DNA of 64,000 nucleotides from Microplitis mediator. Its lineage: Eukaryota > Arthropoda > Insecta > Hymenoptera > Braconidae. Shown here one piece after another: positions 48,150-58,348 of this stretch. Numbering within the stretch: the stretch's first letter is position 1; the number at the start of each line of letters is the position of its first letter. A program made the position numbers and the translations under genes. The DNA is taken from the NCBI RefSeq assembly GCF_029852145.1, contig NC_079979.1, positions 12,626,642 through 12,690,641 of the forward strand, in the 5' to 3' direction. The notes beneath the pieces are model-generated. The model saw only the letters and a program-made list of their open reading frames with translations. It was not told the DNA's origin and did no database searches.

Positions 48150-48675
48150 AAGCTACAATCTTTAGAGATTCATTCGACAAAAGAGATTCTTTTTTTCTTT
48201 CGAAATTCGATATTTAAAATAATCGTTACTAAAGTTTAAGATTAAAATTTATAAATTTTTTGTGCATGTTCTACAATTGTAGTTTACTTACAAGTAACTT
48301 TTTTATTAAAATTACCAGATTGTTTGATGTTGAATATTTTCAGTACCATGAATTTTTTTATTTTTACGAAATAAAATAGATACTTACCTTAGTGAGTCCT
48401 TTTGCACGGACACATAACACGCGGGCATCCATCCCGAAATAGTCAGAATTTGATGAAAACTTGATTTTCAAAACTCAGATTGAAACCAATAACTTACCTT
48501 TTTTTGAAAATTTTCAATTTTCATAGCGAGAAGTTAAAAATAAAATTTTACAAAATTTAAGTTGTAATATAAATTGTTTAATAAATTTTAAATATCATTT
48601 AGATTCACATTTATAAAAAGGATTTACAATAATATATTTTTAAAATTAGTAAATATATTGATTAATAATGAATAA
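48150..48675. repeat. Segment B resumed after the transposon
   Basis: AAGCTACAATCTTTAGAG onward matches 14985-15513, including the truncated GGGAAGTT element. It stops matching near 48672, just where an MSV199-type gene would follow. That gene is absent here. Confidence 0.8.
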
Positions 48676-48969
48676 ATAAATTTTTTATTTTTATTAACTA
48701 TTGTTATAATATAATATAGCGGGTAATTATATTTTTTTTTCTTAAACGTTTAAAAAAGTAGAAATTAAATAAATTCTCTAAAGTTAAATCACATTTTAAT
48801 CTTTAAATCACTATAGTTTTATATATAAAACTATTATGTTCATTAGCATTTTGCTATATTACATTTAATACTGTATCATTTTATCATTTATCATTTATCA
48901 TACTGTCAATGATGTTCAGTTCAGTTACAAAATTTATTTACTTGATATTATTGAGCAAATAAAAACTTA

Positions 48970-49166
48970 AGCGCCACTGCTGTCCGAGTACCCGGATCAT
49001 TTTGAGACTCTACCAGGAGATCTGTTTGCGCCACCACGGAAAATCCGGACACCATTGGAGCGACTAATAGACTCTCTGACACCCCTGGCCGAAGTAAGGC
49101 CGAAAGTAGTGGCTAAACGAGTTGCATTCACCGCCTACGATGGGGCATTACGGCTATTTAAAAGGG
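48970..49166 (+). pseudogene. Diverged copy of the end of retrotransposon ORF3
   Basis: Matches 55165-55360 of ORF3 with many third-position changes and no frame break. LSEYPDHFETLPGDLF here compares with LSEYPGQFESLPGDLF there. It runs directly into a purine tract and the 5' LTR. It is best explained as the remains of an upstream element that shares this LTR and has lost the 1.7 kb between ORF3 and LTR. Confidence 0.75.
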
Positions 49167-49336
49167 TAACTGTTTATTTGGAATTACCAATGTGTTGATG
49201 TAAAATTGATAACAAATTACTTATTCATCTAAGTTCTGATTTTCTGGTATTTAAAATGATTTGTCTTAATTAATTCGGCTTATATTTAAATGTCTAATTA
49301 ATAATTTAATTAAACCCGTTTATTTAACTCGTTACA
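49167..49336 (+). repeat. 5' LTR
   Basis: TAACTGTTTATTTGG...CTCGTTACA, same length as the 3' LTR, with about four substitutions by eye. Confidence 0.85.
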
Positions 49337-49341
49337 AATTT

Positions 49342-49359
49342 TGGCGCTCGAACAGGGAC
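49342..49359 (+). promoter_or_regulatory. Primer binding site (tRNA-Lys type)
   Basis: TGGCGCTCGAACAGGGAC differs by one base from the classic primer site complementary to the 3' end of tRNA-Lys(UUU). It lies 5 bases after the LTR. Confidence 0.8.
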
Positions 49360-49449
49360 CTGACCGCGAATCAATCCAGAGGTAACGGGTACCGCGAAAG
49401 CTCTTATTAACATTTTTTCTCGTTTGTAACATTTATTTTCGTTATAATC

Positions 49450-51064
49450 ATGAAAAAGCAACCGGTAACCGGATCCCAAACGTGGGTATGGTCGCTTCGT
49501 AAAGATGCCCTTATAAAAGAACTCGAGAAATATCCAGTGAACATCGAACCGCAGGCAACGTTATCAGAATTAAGATTTCTTTTACGAACGGAACTGAATA
49601 AAGCGAAACCCGCGAACGCGGGTCGTGCGGGTCGGTACGATAAATTGTTAGTCGATCTCGATGGTTCCGAAGCCGAATTGGACAATCTCGACAACTCAGA
49701 CGACGGCGCGACGATAGAAGACCCCGAGAACGACGACGAACACCCGTCAGACGAAGACCGGGGCAGCGTGGACCAATCACCGGAGACAAGAAATGCCCGA
49801 CACCGACAAACCCGAGAAGAACAAATCCGGGTTGAGATTGAGCGAGAAGAACGTGAGAGGTTTGAAAGAGAAGAACGAGAAAGAATCGAGGCAGAAGAAA
49901 GGGAACGAATGGAGAACGAGAGAAGGCAACAAGAGGAACGAGATCGTCGAGCACGGGAAGCAAGGGAACAAGCCGAGAGAGAACAGGCTGAAAGAGAACA
50001 AGCCGAGAGAGCAGCGCGGGAAGCAGCAGAGCGAGACGACCAAGAAATACGTGAGCGTTTGCGACAAGAAATCCGGGCACAACTTTTACGTGAACGAGAA
50101 GAACAACGGGCGCGTGACGCGGGTCGGGAAGAGAGAGAAGCGAGAGTGAGACGCGAGAATGAACAGCGAGAGAGAGAAGAACAAGAATTGCGTGCCCGTT
50201 TGCGGGAAGAAATTCGTGCGCACGAGTCCATGGAAGTAACCGAACCCAGAGCTGGTTCCTCAAGACAAGGAACACCGCTACCAATTCCTGGAACGGCTGG
50301 AAGAACTGGCAGAAAGTTATGGATACGAGATGGACCACCTAGTGCCATGCATCCCGATTTTGCTCCGGGAAAAAGCTCTCCTCTGGTACAGAAATAACAA
50401 GAGGGATTGGGCTTCTTGGGAAGACTTTGTGTCGGATTTGAAAGCCTTCTATCTGCCTCCAGGCCTCAAACTAGAGCTGGAAGAACAAATCCGGAACCGC
50501 GTACAAAGATCAACCGAAACCGCGGCAGAATATGCAACCAGATTGCAAATGCTAATGAGAAAACACGGTCAAATGTCAAACACAGCCTGTCTTACTCGTT
50601 TGTATCATAATTTGAGACCCGAGTATCGCCGATACATTAAACGTACGGAATTTACCACTGTTCCGGAGCTTTTACGACTCGCGGGTGAATATGAACAACT
50701 CGTCGCGCAGGAAAGAGCCCCTCCGGCCAAAGAAACCAAACAACCACTCCGGAAACCGGTAAAGACCACGGAACCAGCATCACTCGAAATTTTTGAGTAT
50801 AATTGGCGAGAGTGTTGTTGGAGATGTCGACAACGGGGACATACTAAGCCCGAATGTACGAATCAGTGGGTGAAATTTCGCATGCGGTGTGGTAAAATGG
50901 GAACGTTTTCCCGAGATTGTCCCTGTCCGAGACAGGGAAACGCCGAGAGGACCGGTACACGCTCCCAAACCCGGTCCGTGATTCCCCCGGGAGCACAAAA
51001 TCAAATGAGCAACGCACCGAGAATCCCCGAGCCGAAGGCAGGCAATTCCAGCCAACAGCCGTAA
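49450..51064 (+). pseudogene. gag, broken by a frameshift
   Basis: The first frame (49450-50397) encodes a SAP-like N-terminus (DALIKELEKYPVN) and then a long Glu/Arg-rich coiled coil. Homology moves to the +1 frame at about 50245-50330. That second frame (open to 51064) has the retrotransposon gag/capsid region (REKALLWYRNNKRDWASWED, later YATRLQMLMRKHG) and a CX2CX4HX4C zinc knuckle (CWRCRQRGHTKPEC shifted by one Cys). A second knuckle has lost its first Cys and its His (RMRCGKMGTFSRDC). gag packages the RNA into particles. The shift may be a mutation or an assembly error. The gag end overlaps pol by 148 bases, and pol lies in the -1 frame. Confidence 0.8.
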
Positions 51065-54000
51065 AAACCAGCGATAAGCGTCCTTTTGCCGAGATCAGAC
51101 TCGGAAACGCGAAAATCCATGCATTAATGGATACCGGGGCGACCGCGTCAATAATTTCTGAACACACGTGGCATTTCATCCAAGCAAACAAACTATACAC
51201 GCGCTATGACTCCACGCCAGTACAAGGATCAACAATGGGCAACCATATTGTGCGATCAACTGGTACCGCGTGGGTTGCCATAAAACATGAGAACCAAGAA
51301 TATAGCTTGCCGTTTCATGTCATCACTGCGTACACGAGTGACATGCTTCTGGGTATTGACAATTTGTCAGCAATGGGCTATCAATTGATACGCCAACCTG
51401 GGACATTTGACTGTCGTACCCTCGACATGCATGATCTAGACGCAGCCCGTCAGGAAATCAAGACCTGGCTCAAATTGGATGAATCAATAACTGGCCCAAC
51501 CCGGTGTGCGACCCATAAAATTAGAATTAAACCTGGAACCGAACCGGTAAAAACGCGTTACTTTCCGAAGAACCCCAAAATGCAACAGATCATGAATGAG
51601 GAAGTTGACAAGATGCTGAAGGATGGAATCATCGAACCATCAAACAGCCCGTGGAATTCCCCGGTCGTGTTAGTGCGTGAAAAGGACCGGAAATACCGTT
51701 TTTGCGTTGACTTCCGCAAAGTAAACGATGTTTCCGAAAAAGACGCATTCCCAATACCCCACGTGAATGCATCTCTTGATAAATTAAGAAAAGCAAAATT
51801 TATCAGTACCATCGACTTGAAAAGCGGATCTTGGCAGATACCACTGGAAAACGAAAGCAAACCGATTACTGCTTTCACGATACCCGGACGTGGTCTGTTT
51901 CAATTCCGTGTAATGTCTTTTGGACTACATTCTGCTCCTGCAACGTTCCAGCGAGTAATGTACGAAGTCCTGGGCGCTGATCTCGAAGCTCACGTGGTAG
52001 TATATTTGGACGATATAATAATCGTCAGTGAAACCCTTGCCGAGCACATGCAAATCCTGAAGAAGGTCATGACACGACTTCGCACCGCGAACCTAAAATT
52101 GAACCCCGAGAAATCCCACTTTTTAAAACAAAGTACCGTGTATTTGGGTCATGTCATCGACGAACAAGGAATCCGAACGGATCCAGAAAAGGTTAAGGCA
52201 ATTACTGAGATTGCTCCCCCGCGTACAACTAAAGAACTGCGCCAGTTCTTGGGAATGATATCCTGGTATCGACGGTTTATTCCCAACTGCGCAGACCTGA
52301 CCAAACCATTGACTTGTCTCCTGCAGAAAAGAAAACGATGGAAATGGGAAACTGCTGAACAAACGGCGTTTGAAACCTTGAAAACCCATCTGAAATCGGA
52401 CCCCCTGTTGGTTCCCCCGGATTTTTCTAAACGTTTCGTACTACAAACGGATGCGAGCGACGTTGGAATAGGCGCTGTTCTGACACAGGAACACGACGGT
52501 GCAGAAAAAGTCATCGCATACGCGAGTCGATCGTTAAACAAAGCCGAGCGGAATTACAGCGTAACCGAGAAAGAATGTCTTGCAGTGGTCTGGGCGATTC
52601 AGAAAATGAGACCATACCTCGAAGGGTATGAGTTCACGGTCATTACGGATCACCAGTCACTAAAATGGCTCCGATCGATCGAAAGTCCAAGTGGTCGGGT
52701 AGCCAGATGGAACCTTTACCTTCAACAGTACGAGTTTGACGTCGTTTATCGGAAAGGGAAATGGAATAAAGTCGCAGACGCGTTATCGCGAAGCACTATG
52801 GCCAATGCCGGTGAAAATGACCCTCACGAACCGGAAACCGATTTAATTCTTGAAGCAATTGATCTTGGCGATTCTTGGTATGAACGAACGGTCAAAGGGG
52901 TCAAGAATGACCCTCAAAGATACCCCGAGTATTGTCTGAAACAAGACTTATTATATCGGCATCGATATCATAGCCTAGACTATGCAGACCGAGGCAATGT
53001 CTGGAAACTGTGTATTCCAGCAGCGGGAGTGAGACAGATCATCCGCGAGAACCATGATGTGCCTTCGGCTGGTCATTGCGGAATCGCTAAAACGATTGCT
53101 CGGGTATCAAGTCAATATTACTGGCCGCGTATGAGAGCTGAAATCACTGAGTATGTGCGGCAATGTGTGAAATGTCAAGCGTACAAGGCCTCACAGCAAC
53201 CACCATCGGCCCCAATGGGGACAATTCCGGCCCTGAGGCCATGGTCAGTGGTAGCTGCTGACGTAATTGGACCAAAACCGCGATTCTCACGGGGAATGGC
53301 TTATCTAGTAGTTTTCCAAGACAAATTCACAAAATGGATAGAAGTCCAACCATTACGGCAACAGACAGCCTCCGCGATCACCAACGCGTTTAAAGAACGG
53401 GTTCTGCTACGTTTTGGAAGGGTAGAGACAGTTATTACCGACAATGGTACCCCTTTTGTCAGCAAAGAGTTCACTTCTTTGCTCCAGCAATTCGGGATAA
53501 AACACGTCCGAACACCACCATATTCGCCGCAGTGCAATCCCGTCGAACGTACGAACCGGGTAATTGGAACAATGATCGCGCAATTTGTCGGGACAAACCA
53601 GAGAAACTGGGATAAACAAGTTCCGGAATTTGCATTCGCGTATAATACCGCGAAACACGATGCCACGGAATTTTCTCCGGCATACCTGAACTACGGCCGC
53701 GAAATACAGCCTCCTTCATCGGTACGATCTCGCGCCGAACAAGGGAAAAGCGAGGTGTACGACCCTCATCGGGCAGCGAGGACTCTGGAGGACACAATGG
53801 AGTTAGTCAAAGTAAACTTGGCACAGGCTTATGAGAAACAAGCCAAGTATTATAATCGAAAGCGAGGTTCTTGGCAACCAGCTTCTGGGGATCTGGTCAG
53901 CAAGAGAGAACATCACTTGTCATCCGCGATTGATAATTTTTCGGCTAAACTCGCTGAGAAGTTCGCTACGGGCTTCACCGTGACTAAAGTCGTAGGACCC

Positions 54001-54237
54001 TCGGTATACGAAGTAACCAAGGAAGGTAAAACCTTCACCGCGCACCTTAAAGACTTAAAACCCTTTCACGAGGGAAATCCCCTGAAACCTGACCGCGACC
54101 TACTTGACCGCGAACAACTTGACCGTGACCGCGACCAAATGGAACCAGAATTAGACGAACCAGTGCAACCGCGTCGTATAACTAGGGCTATGGCCAAAAA
54201 GGCTATTTCTCCCCCTATCACCGGAGACCCGGGTTGA
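50917..54237 (+). CDS. pol: pol polyprotein (protease, RT, RNase H, integrase)
   Basis: 1106 codons without a stop. Aspartic protease with DTG at about residue 72. Reverse transcriptase with FCVDFRKVN (about 262) and the catalytic YLDD (about 363). RNase H with TDASDVGIG (about 510) and TDHQSLKWL. Integrase HHCC zinc finger near 720-755 (HCGIAKTI...CVKCQAYK). Integrase core Asp near 780, TDNGTPF near 841 and NPVERTNR near 872. The C-terminus is rich in Asp/Arg and ends before a run of Gs. The pol ORF most likely is reached by -1 frameshifting from gag, so the listed Met need not be used. All catalytic motifs are present. Confidence 0.93.
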   Translation: MSLSETGKRREDRYTLPNPVRDSPGSTKSNEQRTENPRAEGRQFQPTAVKTSDKRPFAEIRLGNAKIHALMDTGATASIISEHTWHFIQANKLYTRYDSTPVQGSTMGNHIVRSTGTAWVAIKHENQEYSLPFHVITAYTSDMLLGIDNLSAMGYQLIRQPGTFDCRTLDMHDLDAARQEIKTWLKLDESITGPTRCATHKIRIKPGTEPVKTRYFPKNPKMQQIMNEEVDKMLKDGIIEPSNSPWNSPVVLVREKDRKYRFCVDFRKVNDVSEKDAFPIPHVNASLDKLRKAKFISTIDLKSGSWQIPLENESKPITAFTIPGRGLFQFRVMSFGLHSAPATFQRVMYEVLGADLEAHVVVYLDDIIIVSETLAEHMQILKKVMTRLRTANLKLNPEKSHFLKQSTVYLGHVIDEQGIRTDPEKVKAITEIAPPRTTKELRQFLGMISWYRRFIPNCADLTKPLTCLLQKRKRWKWETAEQTAFETLKTHLKSDPLLVPPDFSKRFVLQTDASDVGIGAVLTQEHDGAEKVIAYASRSLNKAERNYSVTEKECLAVVWAIQKMRPYLEGYEFTVITDHQSLKWLRSIESPSGRVARWNLYLQQYEFDVVYRKGKWNKVADALSRSTMANAGENDPHEPETDLILEAIDLGDSWYERTVKGVKNDPQRYPEYCLKQDLLYRHRYHSLDYADRGNVWKLCIPAAGVRQIIRENHDVPSAGHCGIAKTIARVSSQYYWPRMRAEITEYVRQCVKCQAYKASQQPPSAPMGTIPALRPWSVVAADVIGPKPRFSRGMAYLVVFQDKFTKWIEVQPLRQQTASAITNAFKERVLLRFGRVETVITDNGTPFVSKEFTSLLQQFGIKHVRTPPYSPQCNPVERTNRVIGTMIAQFVGTNQRNWDKQVPEFAFAYNTAKHDATEFSPAYLNYGREIQPPSSVRSRAEQGKSEVYDPHRAARTLEDTMELVKVNLAQAYEKQAKYYNRKRGSWQPASGDLVSKREHHLSSAIDNFSAKLAEKFATGFTVTKVVGPSVYEVTKEGKTFTAHLKDLKPFHEGNPLKPDRDLLDREQLDRDRDQMEPELDEPVQPRRITRAMAKKAISPPITGDPG

Positions 54238-54469
54238 AATTGGGCCACCCCGTAAAAGGGGGTAGCATCAGGATCATTGGTTTTGGATCTGACGAATTTT
54301 TTATATCATTCACTTCAAAATGTTTTTTTTTTTTTTTTTCTTTTCTTTTGTTCTACTACCTCAAAAACCGTGCAAACTTTCAGTTACGAACTAGGGATGA
54401 ATGAATGAATGAAACAGTATGATAATAACTATTGTAAACCTTTCGAAAACTACTTTAATCTGTGTATAG

Positions 54470-55456
54470 ATGCGATCTTCAACAAATCAGGAGCTCACGA
54501 TGGAAGAGGAGATAGAGCTATTGGAGCAGATGGTCCAGCGTCCACCTCAGCTGGTCCTGACGCCAACCCCCACAGCAACCACACCCCCGCCTACCACCGC
54601 AGCAAAAACAGCAACCAACGCCAGGAAAACACCCGGCGTCCACGTGCGAGAAGTCCAGGAGGTCAGACTACGTCTAGTCAAAAAGGTCGAGCCATACGAC
54701 CCGACCAAGCCCGGATTTAAAAGACCGACCAAACGGCCCATGATCCGACCGGCCAGCGCCAGTTTAGTGAGGCTCGCTAAGCCAGTGACAGCCACCAACC
54801 CGGGCCCACGCATACGCAGTCTCCAATTGGCAGCTGAAACACCCCAGGGGGCAGAAAAGCCGCTTGAAGTGCCACCAACCACGGCACCGACCGACACGAA
54901 CGAAGGTTGGCCTGCTCGAGCAACCACCAGTTTCCCCAAGCGGAAGCGGAGGGCCGGGAAAAATAGCCAGCTCAGGAAGTGGCCCAACCTGGACCCATCT
55001 CCAACGAACGGCTCCCAGTTGGAACCAGCCACCACGGTTGCCAAGAAATCAAGCATAAGAAGATCCGGGATACCTAAAAAGAGGAAAAGAGTTGCCGCCG
55101 ACCCGGGCCCACGCGCACGCAGTCCCCAGCTGGAAGAAACCACAGCAGCCTGGCTCGAGTACGACGACGCACCACTATTGTCCGAGTACCCGGGCCAGTT
55201 TGAGTCACTGCCGGGAGATCTTTTCGAACCACCGAGAAAGATACTGACACCTCTGGAAAGACTATTGTTGTCCTTGACACCACTGGCGGAGGTCCAACCG
55301 AAAGTCGTTAAGAAAAAGGCAGTTTTCACCGCTTACGACGAAGCATTAAGCCTGTACAAGGTGACAAGGTGCAAGTTTTCACGGACACCCAAGATCGAGT
55401 CGATGGGAAAGACGGCCTGGGACATGCTAGCCAGACTTCGGGAACGAGAAGAATAA
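54470..55456 (+). CDS. Third ORF of the retrotransposon, unknown function
   Basis: 328 codons after pol, in the place where env lies in errantiviruses. It has no signal peptide, no membrane segment and no furin-like site, so it is not an envelope. The N-terminus (MEEEIELLEQMVQ) is acidic and helical. The middle is Pro/Thr/Lys-rich with two RSLQLAAET/RSPQLEETT repeats preceded by PGPR(I/A)R. The C-terminal 100 residues (LLSEYPGQFESLPGDLFEPP, then TPLERLLLSLTPL) look folded. A diverged copy at 48970 keeps the frame, which argues for a real protein. Confidence 0.7.
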   Translation: MRSSTNQELTMEEEIELLEQMVQRPPQLVLTPTPTATTPPPTTAAKTATNARKTPGVHVREVQEVRLRLVKKVEPYDPTKPGFKRPTKRPMIRPASASLVRLAKPVTATNPGPRIRSLQLAAETPQGAEKPLEVPPTTAPTDTNEGWPARATTSFPKRKRRAGKNSQLRKWPNLDPSPTNGSQLEPATTVAKKSSIRRSGIPKKRKRVAADPGPRARSPQLEETTAAWLEYDDAPLLSEYPGQFESLPGDLFEPPRKILTPLERLLLSLTPLAEVQPKVVKKKAVFTAYDEALSLYKVTRCKFSRTPKIESMGKTAWDMLARLREREE

Positions 55457-57110
55457 AGGCAGGAAGAAAAGAGGACAGCAGGCTATCCCCTTTTCTTTGT
55501 TGAGGTAGGAGGGGTGTGATGGTGGGATGGAGATGACCAGTATTTGAGGGCACCTGTGATTTGTGATTGTGATAATTTGTGCTTAATCTAATGTTCTTAT
55601 TACTATGACTACTTATCGTTTATATGTTACTATGCTTATTGTTACTATAATTACTTAAAAACTAGTATGATTACTATACTTAAATCTAGGACTAAAATTC
55701 TAATACTATATGTGTTTTTGCTTAAACAAACTAATTACTACTCTACTATTACTATTTGTATTATTACTATTTCTTATTACTATTCTGACTTAAATACTAT
55801 TTCTTATTTATATGACTATTATTTTTCTTATACTATTAATATTAAGACTTATACTTTGTTCACGCCTAATTTCTTGTATACGCTATTGGGTTTATTTTCT
55901 TATTATTTTCCTTTAACAATGACGTATTATTATTTATTTATAGTTATATTGCTGCGTTTATTGTTTTTAAAGTTTAATTTGAATGAATTCAGCGAGATAT
56001 AAAATTATATGAATGTACGGTATAAGTATGTGAATGCGCGCCCGAGCGAAAATTAGAATAATTGTCCTGAGCAGGCAAAGTCAAAGGAAATAAAATAAAA
56101 ACGCTTATAGAGATTTTAAATGAATCGTTTAAAAGATTCAAGAGATTGAAAGAATTATAAAATAAACTGAAATACGTAAAATATTGGTTGAAATTAAAAT
56201 AAACTCTAATATTTCAATCGTTCATTCTTTCATTTTCTATCCGTCCGCGCGGATTACCGTCGCTTGCACGGCTAAGTTCTCGGGACTTAGTATTTACTTA
56301 ACAGCTTAAACGAATTCTTTTCTTTTAAATTCAGTTTTACATTTGATAAAATTATTTTTGCTCGATTTCTTTTGATTTTGTAACTCGGGACTTAGAAAAT
56401 ATTTCACAACAGTATACTCTCGATGTCAACCACAGAGGGCGATGGAATTTATTCCCGTTCACCTCTACAGCGGATAGATATAATGATAAAACCGCGCATT
56501 TAAGCCCGTAGAGGCAACCTAGTTCTCCAGAGACGTTGTCTGAGAAGACCATTCCCGGACAACTAACGGAAACTCTCGTACCAGGCGTCCGACCGGACCA
56601 GGTAAGTGCAGTTTTTCATTTCTCATGGAGGGTTGAGGGACTCCACCCTGAGGCCTTCTGCCAAGGGGTGGTGGGTATTTGTGAGCCGAGTACGTGAGGG
56701 TCTGTTGGAGACCATCCACTTACCCTCATGGGACGGGACTTTGTGTAGGGCCGACGGGGTAGTCGACCAGACTCCCCTGAAGCAACCGGGAAGGGGGTAG
56801 ACCGCGATGTTAGACCGCGTAAAAGTTTGGTGTGTGTGTGGTATATTATTTTGACCGTGTGTGTATTTTTGTGTGTTACGGGACCGCGCGAAAATATTAA
56901 TAACCAGCGACATTTTGTAATTAACCCGCGTTAAAATTATGGATATTAATTATTGTAAGGGTAGTAGAACTGAGCATCGGAGCTCATGTAAAAAGGTTCT
57001 TTTTTTTTTGTTTTGTTTCTTGTTTAAATAAAAGTCTTGATTATTGTTTATGTATAAAACTGTCTATAAATTAAAGACCCCTTTTGAACCCTGGACTCCG
57101 GCGAGCTAAA
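55457..57110 (+). other. Long 3' non-coding region of the retrotransposon
   Basis: A TTACTATT-rich low-complexity part (55600-55950). A GC-richer part has GATAAAACCGCGCATTTAAG (TATA-like, 56484-), a perfect splice-donor consensus CAGGTAAGTGCAG (56599-) and an AATAAA signal (57027-). The short ORFs have no recognisable content. Confidence 0.5.
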
Positions 57111-57112
57111 CC

Positions 57113-57125
57113 GAGCAAAAAGGGG
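57113..57125 (+). promoter_or_regulatory. Polypurine tract
   Basis: GAGCAAAAAGGGG directly before the 3' LTR. A similar G run follows pol at 54254. Confidence 0.7.
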
Positions 57126-57295
57126 TAACTGTTTATTTGGAATTATCAATGTGCTGATGTATAATTGATAACAAATTACTTATTCATCTAAGTTCTGATT
57201 TTCTGGTATTTAAAATGATTTATCTTAATTAATTCGGCTTATATTTAAATGTCTAATTAATAATTTAATTAAACCCGTTTATTTAACTCGTTACA
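57126..57295 (+). repeat. 3' LTR
   Basis: Same 170 bp as the 5' LTR except about four positions (for example ATTATCAATGTGCTG against ATTACCAATGTGTTG). Confidence 0.85.
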
Positions 57296-58348
57296 AAATA
57301 ATAAAGCCAGATGTACACCCCGCTCACATTATCCAATAATTTATGTGCGCAACCTCTGAATTATTGAAGAAGTTGATAAATCTATAAAAATATTAAAAAA
57401 TAATAAATAAATCGGTAAACATGAATTTCATTACTTTTATTAATCTCAATAGTTATCCAGTTAAATCCTTATTGCCGTTTCGACTGTATAAACAGAAAAT
57501 TAGATCAAGCAGAAAGAAATTAAAAACCAAAACTTCATAGTAAATGAAACTTAAAGATGATACTAATTGCTTATAATTTATGAATCTAGTTTTACTAAAT
57601 TTTTTAATTTAAAGAACTTTACATGTGCATAACTCACTCTATCAATTTTATTTTGTAGAAAAAAATGTATTGTAATTGGTCCTTAGAAATGTAAAAATAA
57701 ATATTTTCAAACCATAAAATCAAAAGGACATATTAATTTTTATAAATTTATTATATTTATCAGAAGCTATGATAAAATTAATTAAAAATATTTTGAGTAA
57801 ATTACACACAGTCATTAAGACCCATTTTTTTTTTTAATAGTTATCTGAAGGTTAATTCATTTTATGATAAAAAAATAAAATTAATGATTTATGCCCGTTT
57901 TATATATAGTAGCAAGATTGACTTTGTGACTAAAGAAAAAAAAACTACCCCCTTTCAATAAGTTTTACGAATTGAACGTAATGATTGAATTTTTTTAATC
58001 TTTATTCAAATTCAAAAAGATCCAGCAAATTTAGTAAAGAACAATTTTTTGCTTCCATAAAAATGTGTTCCAATGATAAGACATATTTTGAGCACTAAAC
58101 TAATGAAATAGAGTGTACACGTATTCATTAGGTCATTATTTGGTTGAAATTACTATCTAAGAAGATAATAAAAACTAATAGAAATAATAAGTTTTATAGA
58201 GATAATAATGTATTTATCAGTTTTTTTTTCAATAAATCAGTAAGTACACTTGTATTTTGAAGTACTTTACGGTATTATACTTTGCTTCCTTAATTTAAAA
58301 CAAAAAAGTTTTTAATTTAAGCATAATAAAAAAAATTTAATTTCGAGA
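57296..58348. other. AT-rich DNA upstream of the EB-module gene
   Basis: No ORF or repeat with clear ends seen. The last few hundred bases should hold the promoter of the downstream gene. Confidence 0.5.

Larger units (their letters stand above)
49167..57295 (+). mobile_element. Ty3/gypsy LTR retrotransposon
   Basis: Two 170-bp LTRs, a tRNA-Lys-type primer site, gag (frameshifted), pol in the order PR-RT-RH-IN, a third ORF and a polypurine tract. IN after RNase H is the gypsy order. No TSD is visible because the left flank is a relic of another copy. Its base composition is clearly more GC-rich than the neighbours. Confidence 0.92.

Noticed and set aside
49407..50348. Long Ser/Arg-rich minus-strand ORFs opposite gag
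   Set aside because: Antisense of the Glu/Arg-rich gag coiled coil. The plus frame has the SAP-like and coiled-coil features.
54547..55329. 260-codon minus ORF opposite ORF3
   Set aside because: Shadow of ORF3. The relic at 48970 shows selection on the plus-strand frame.
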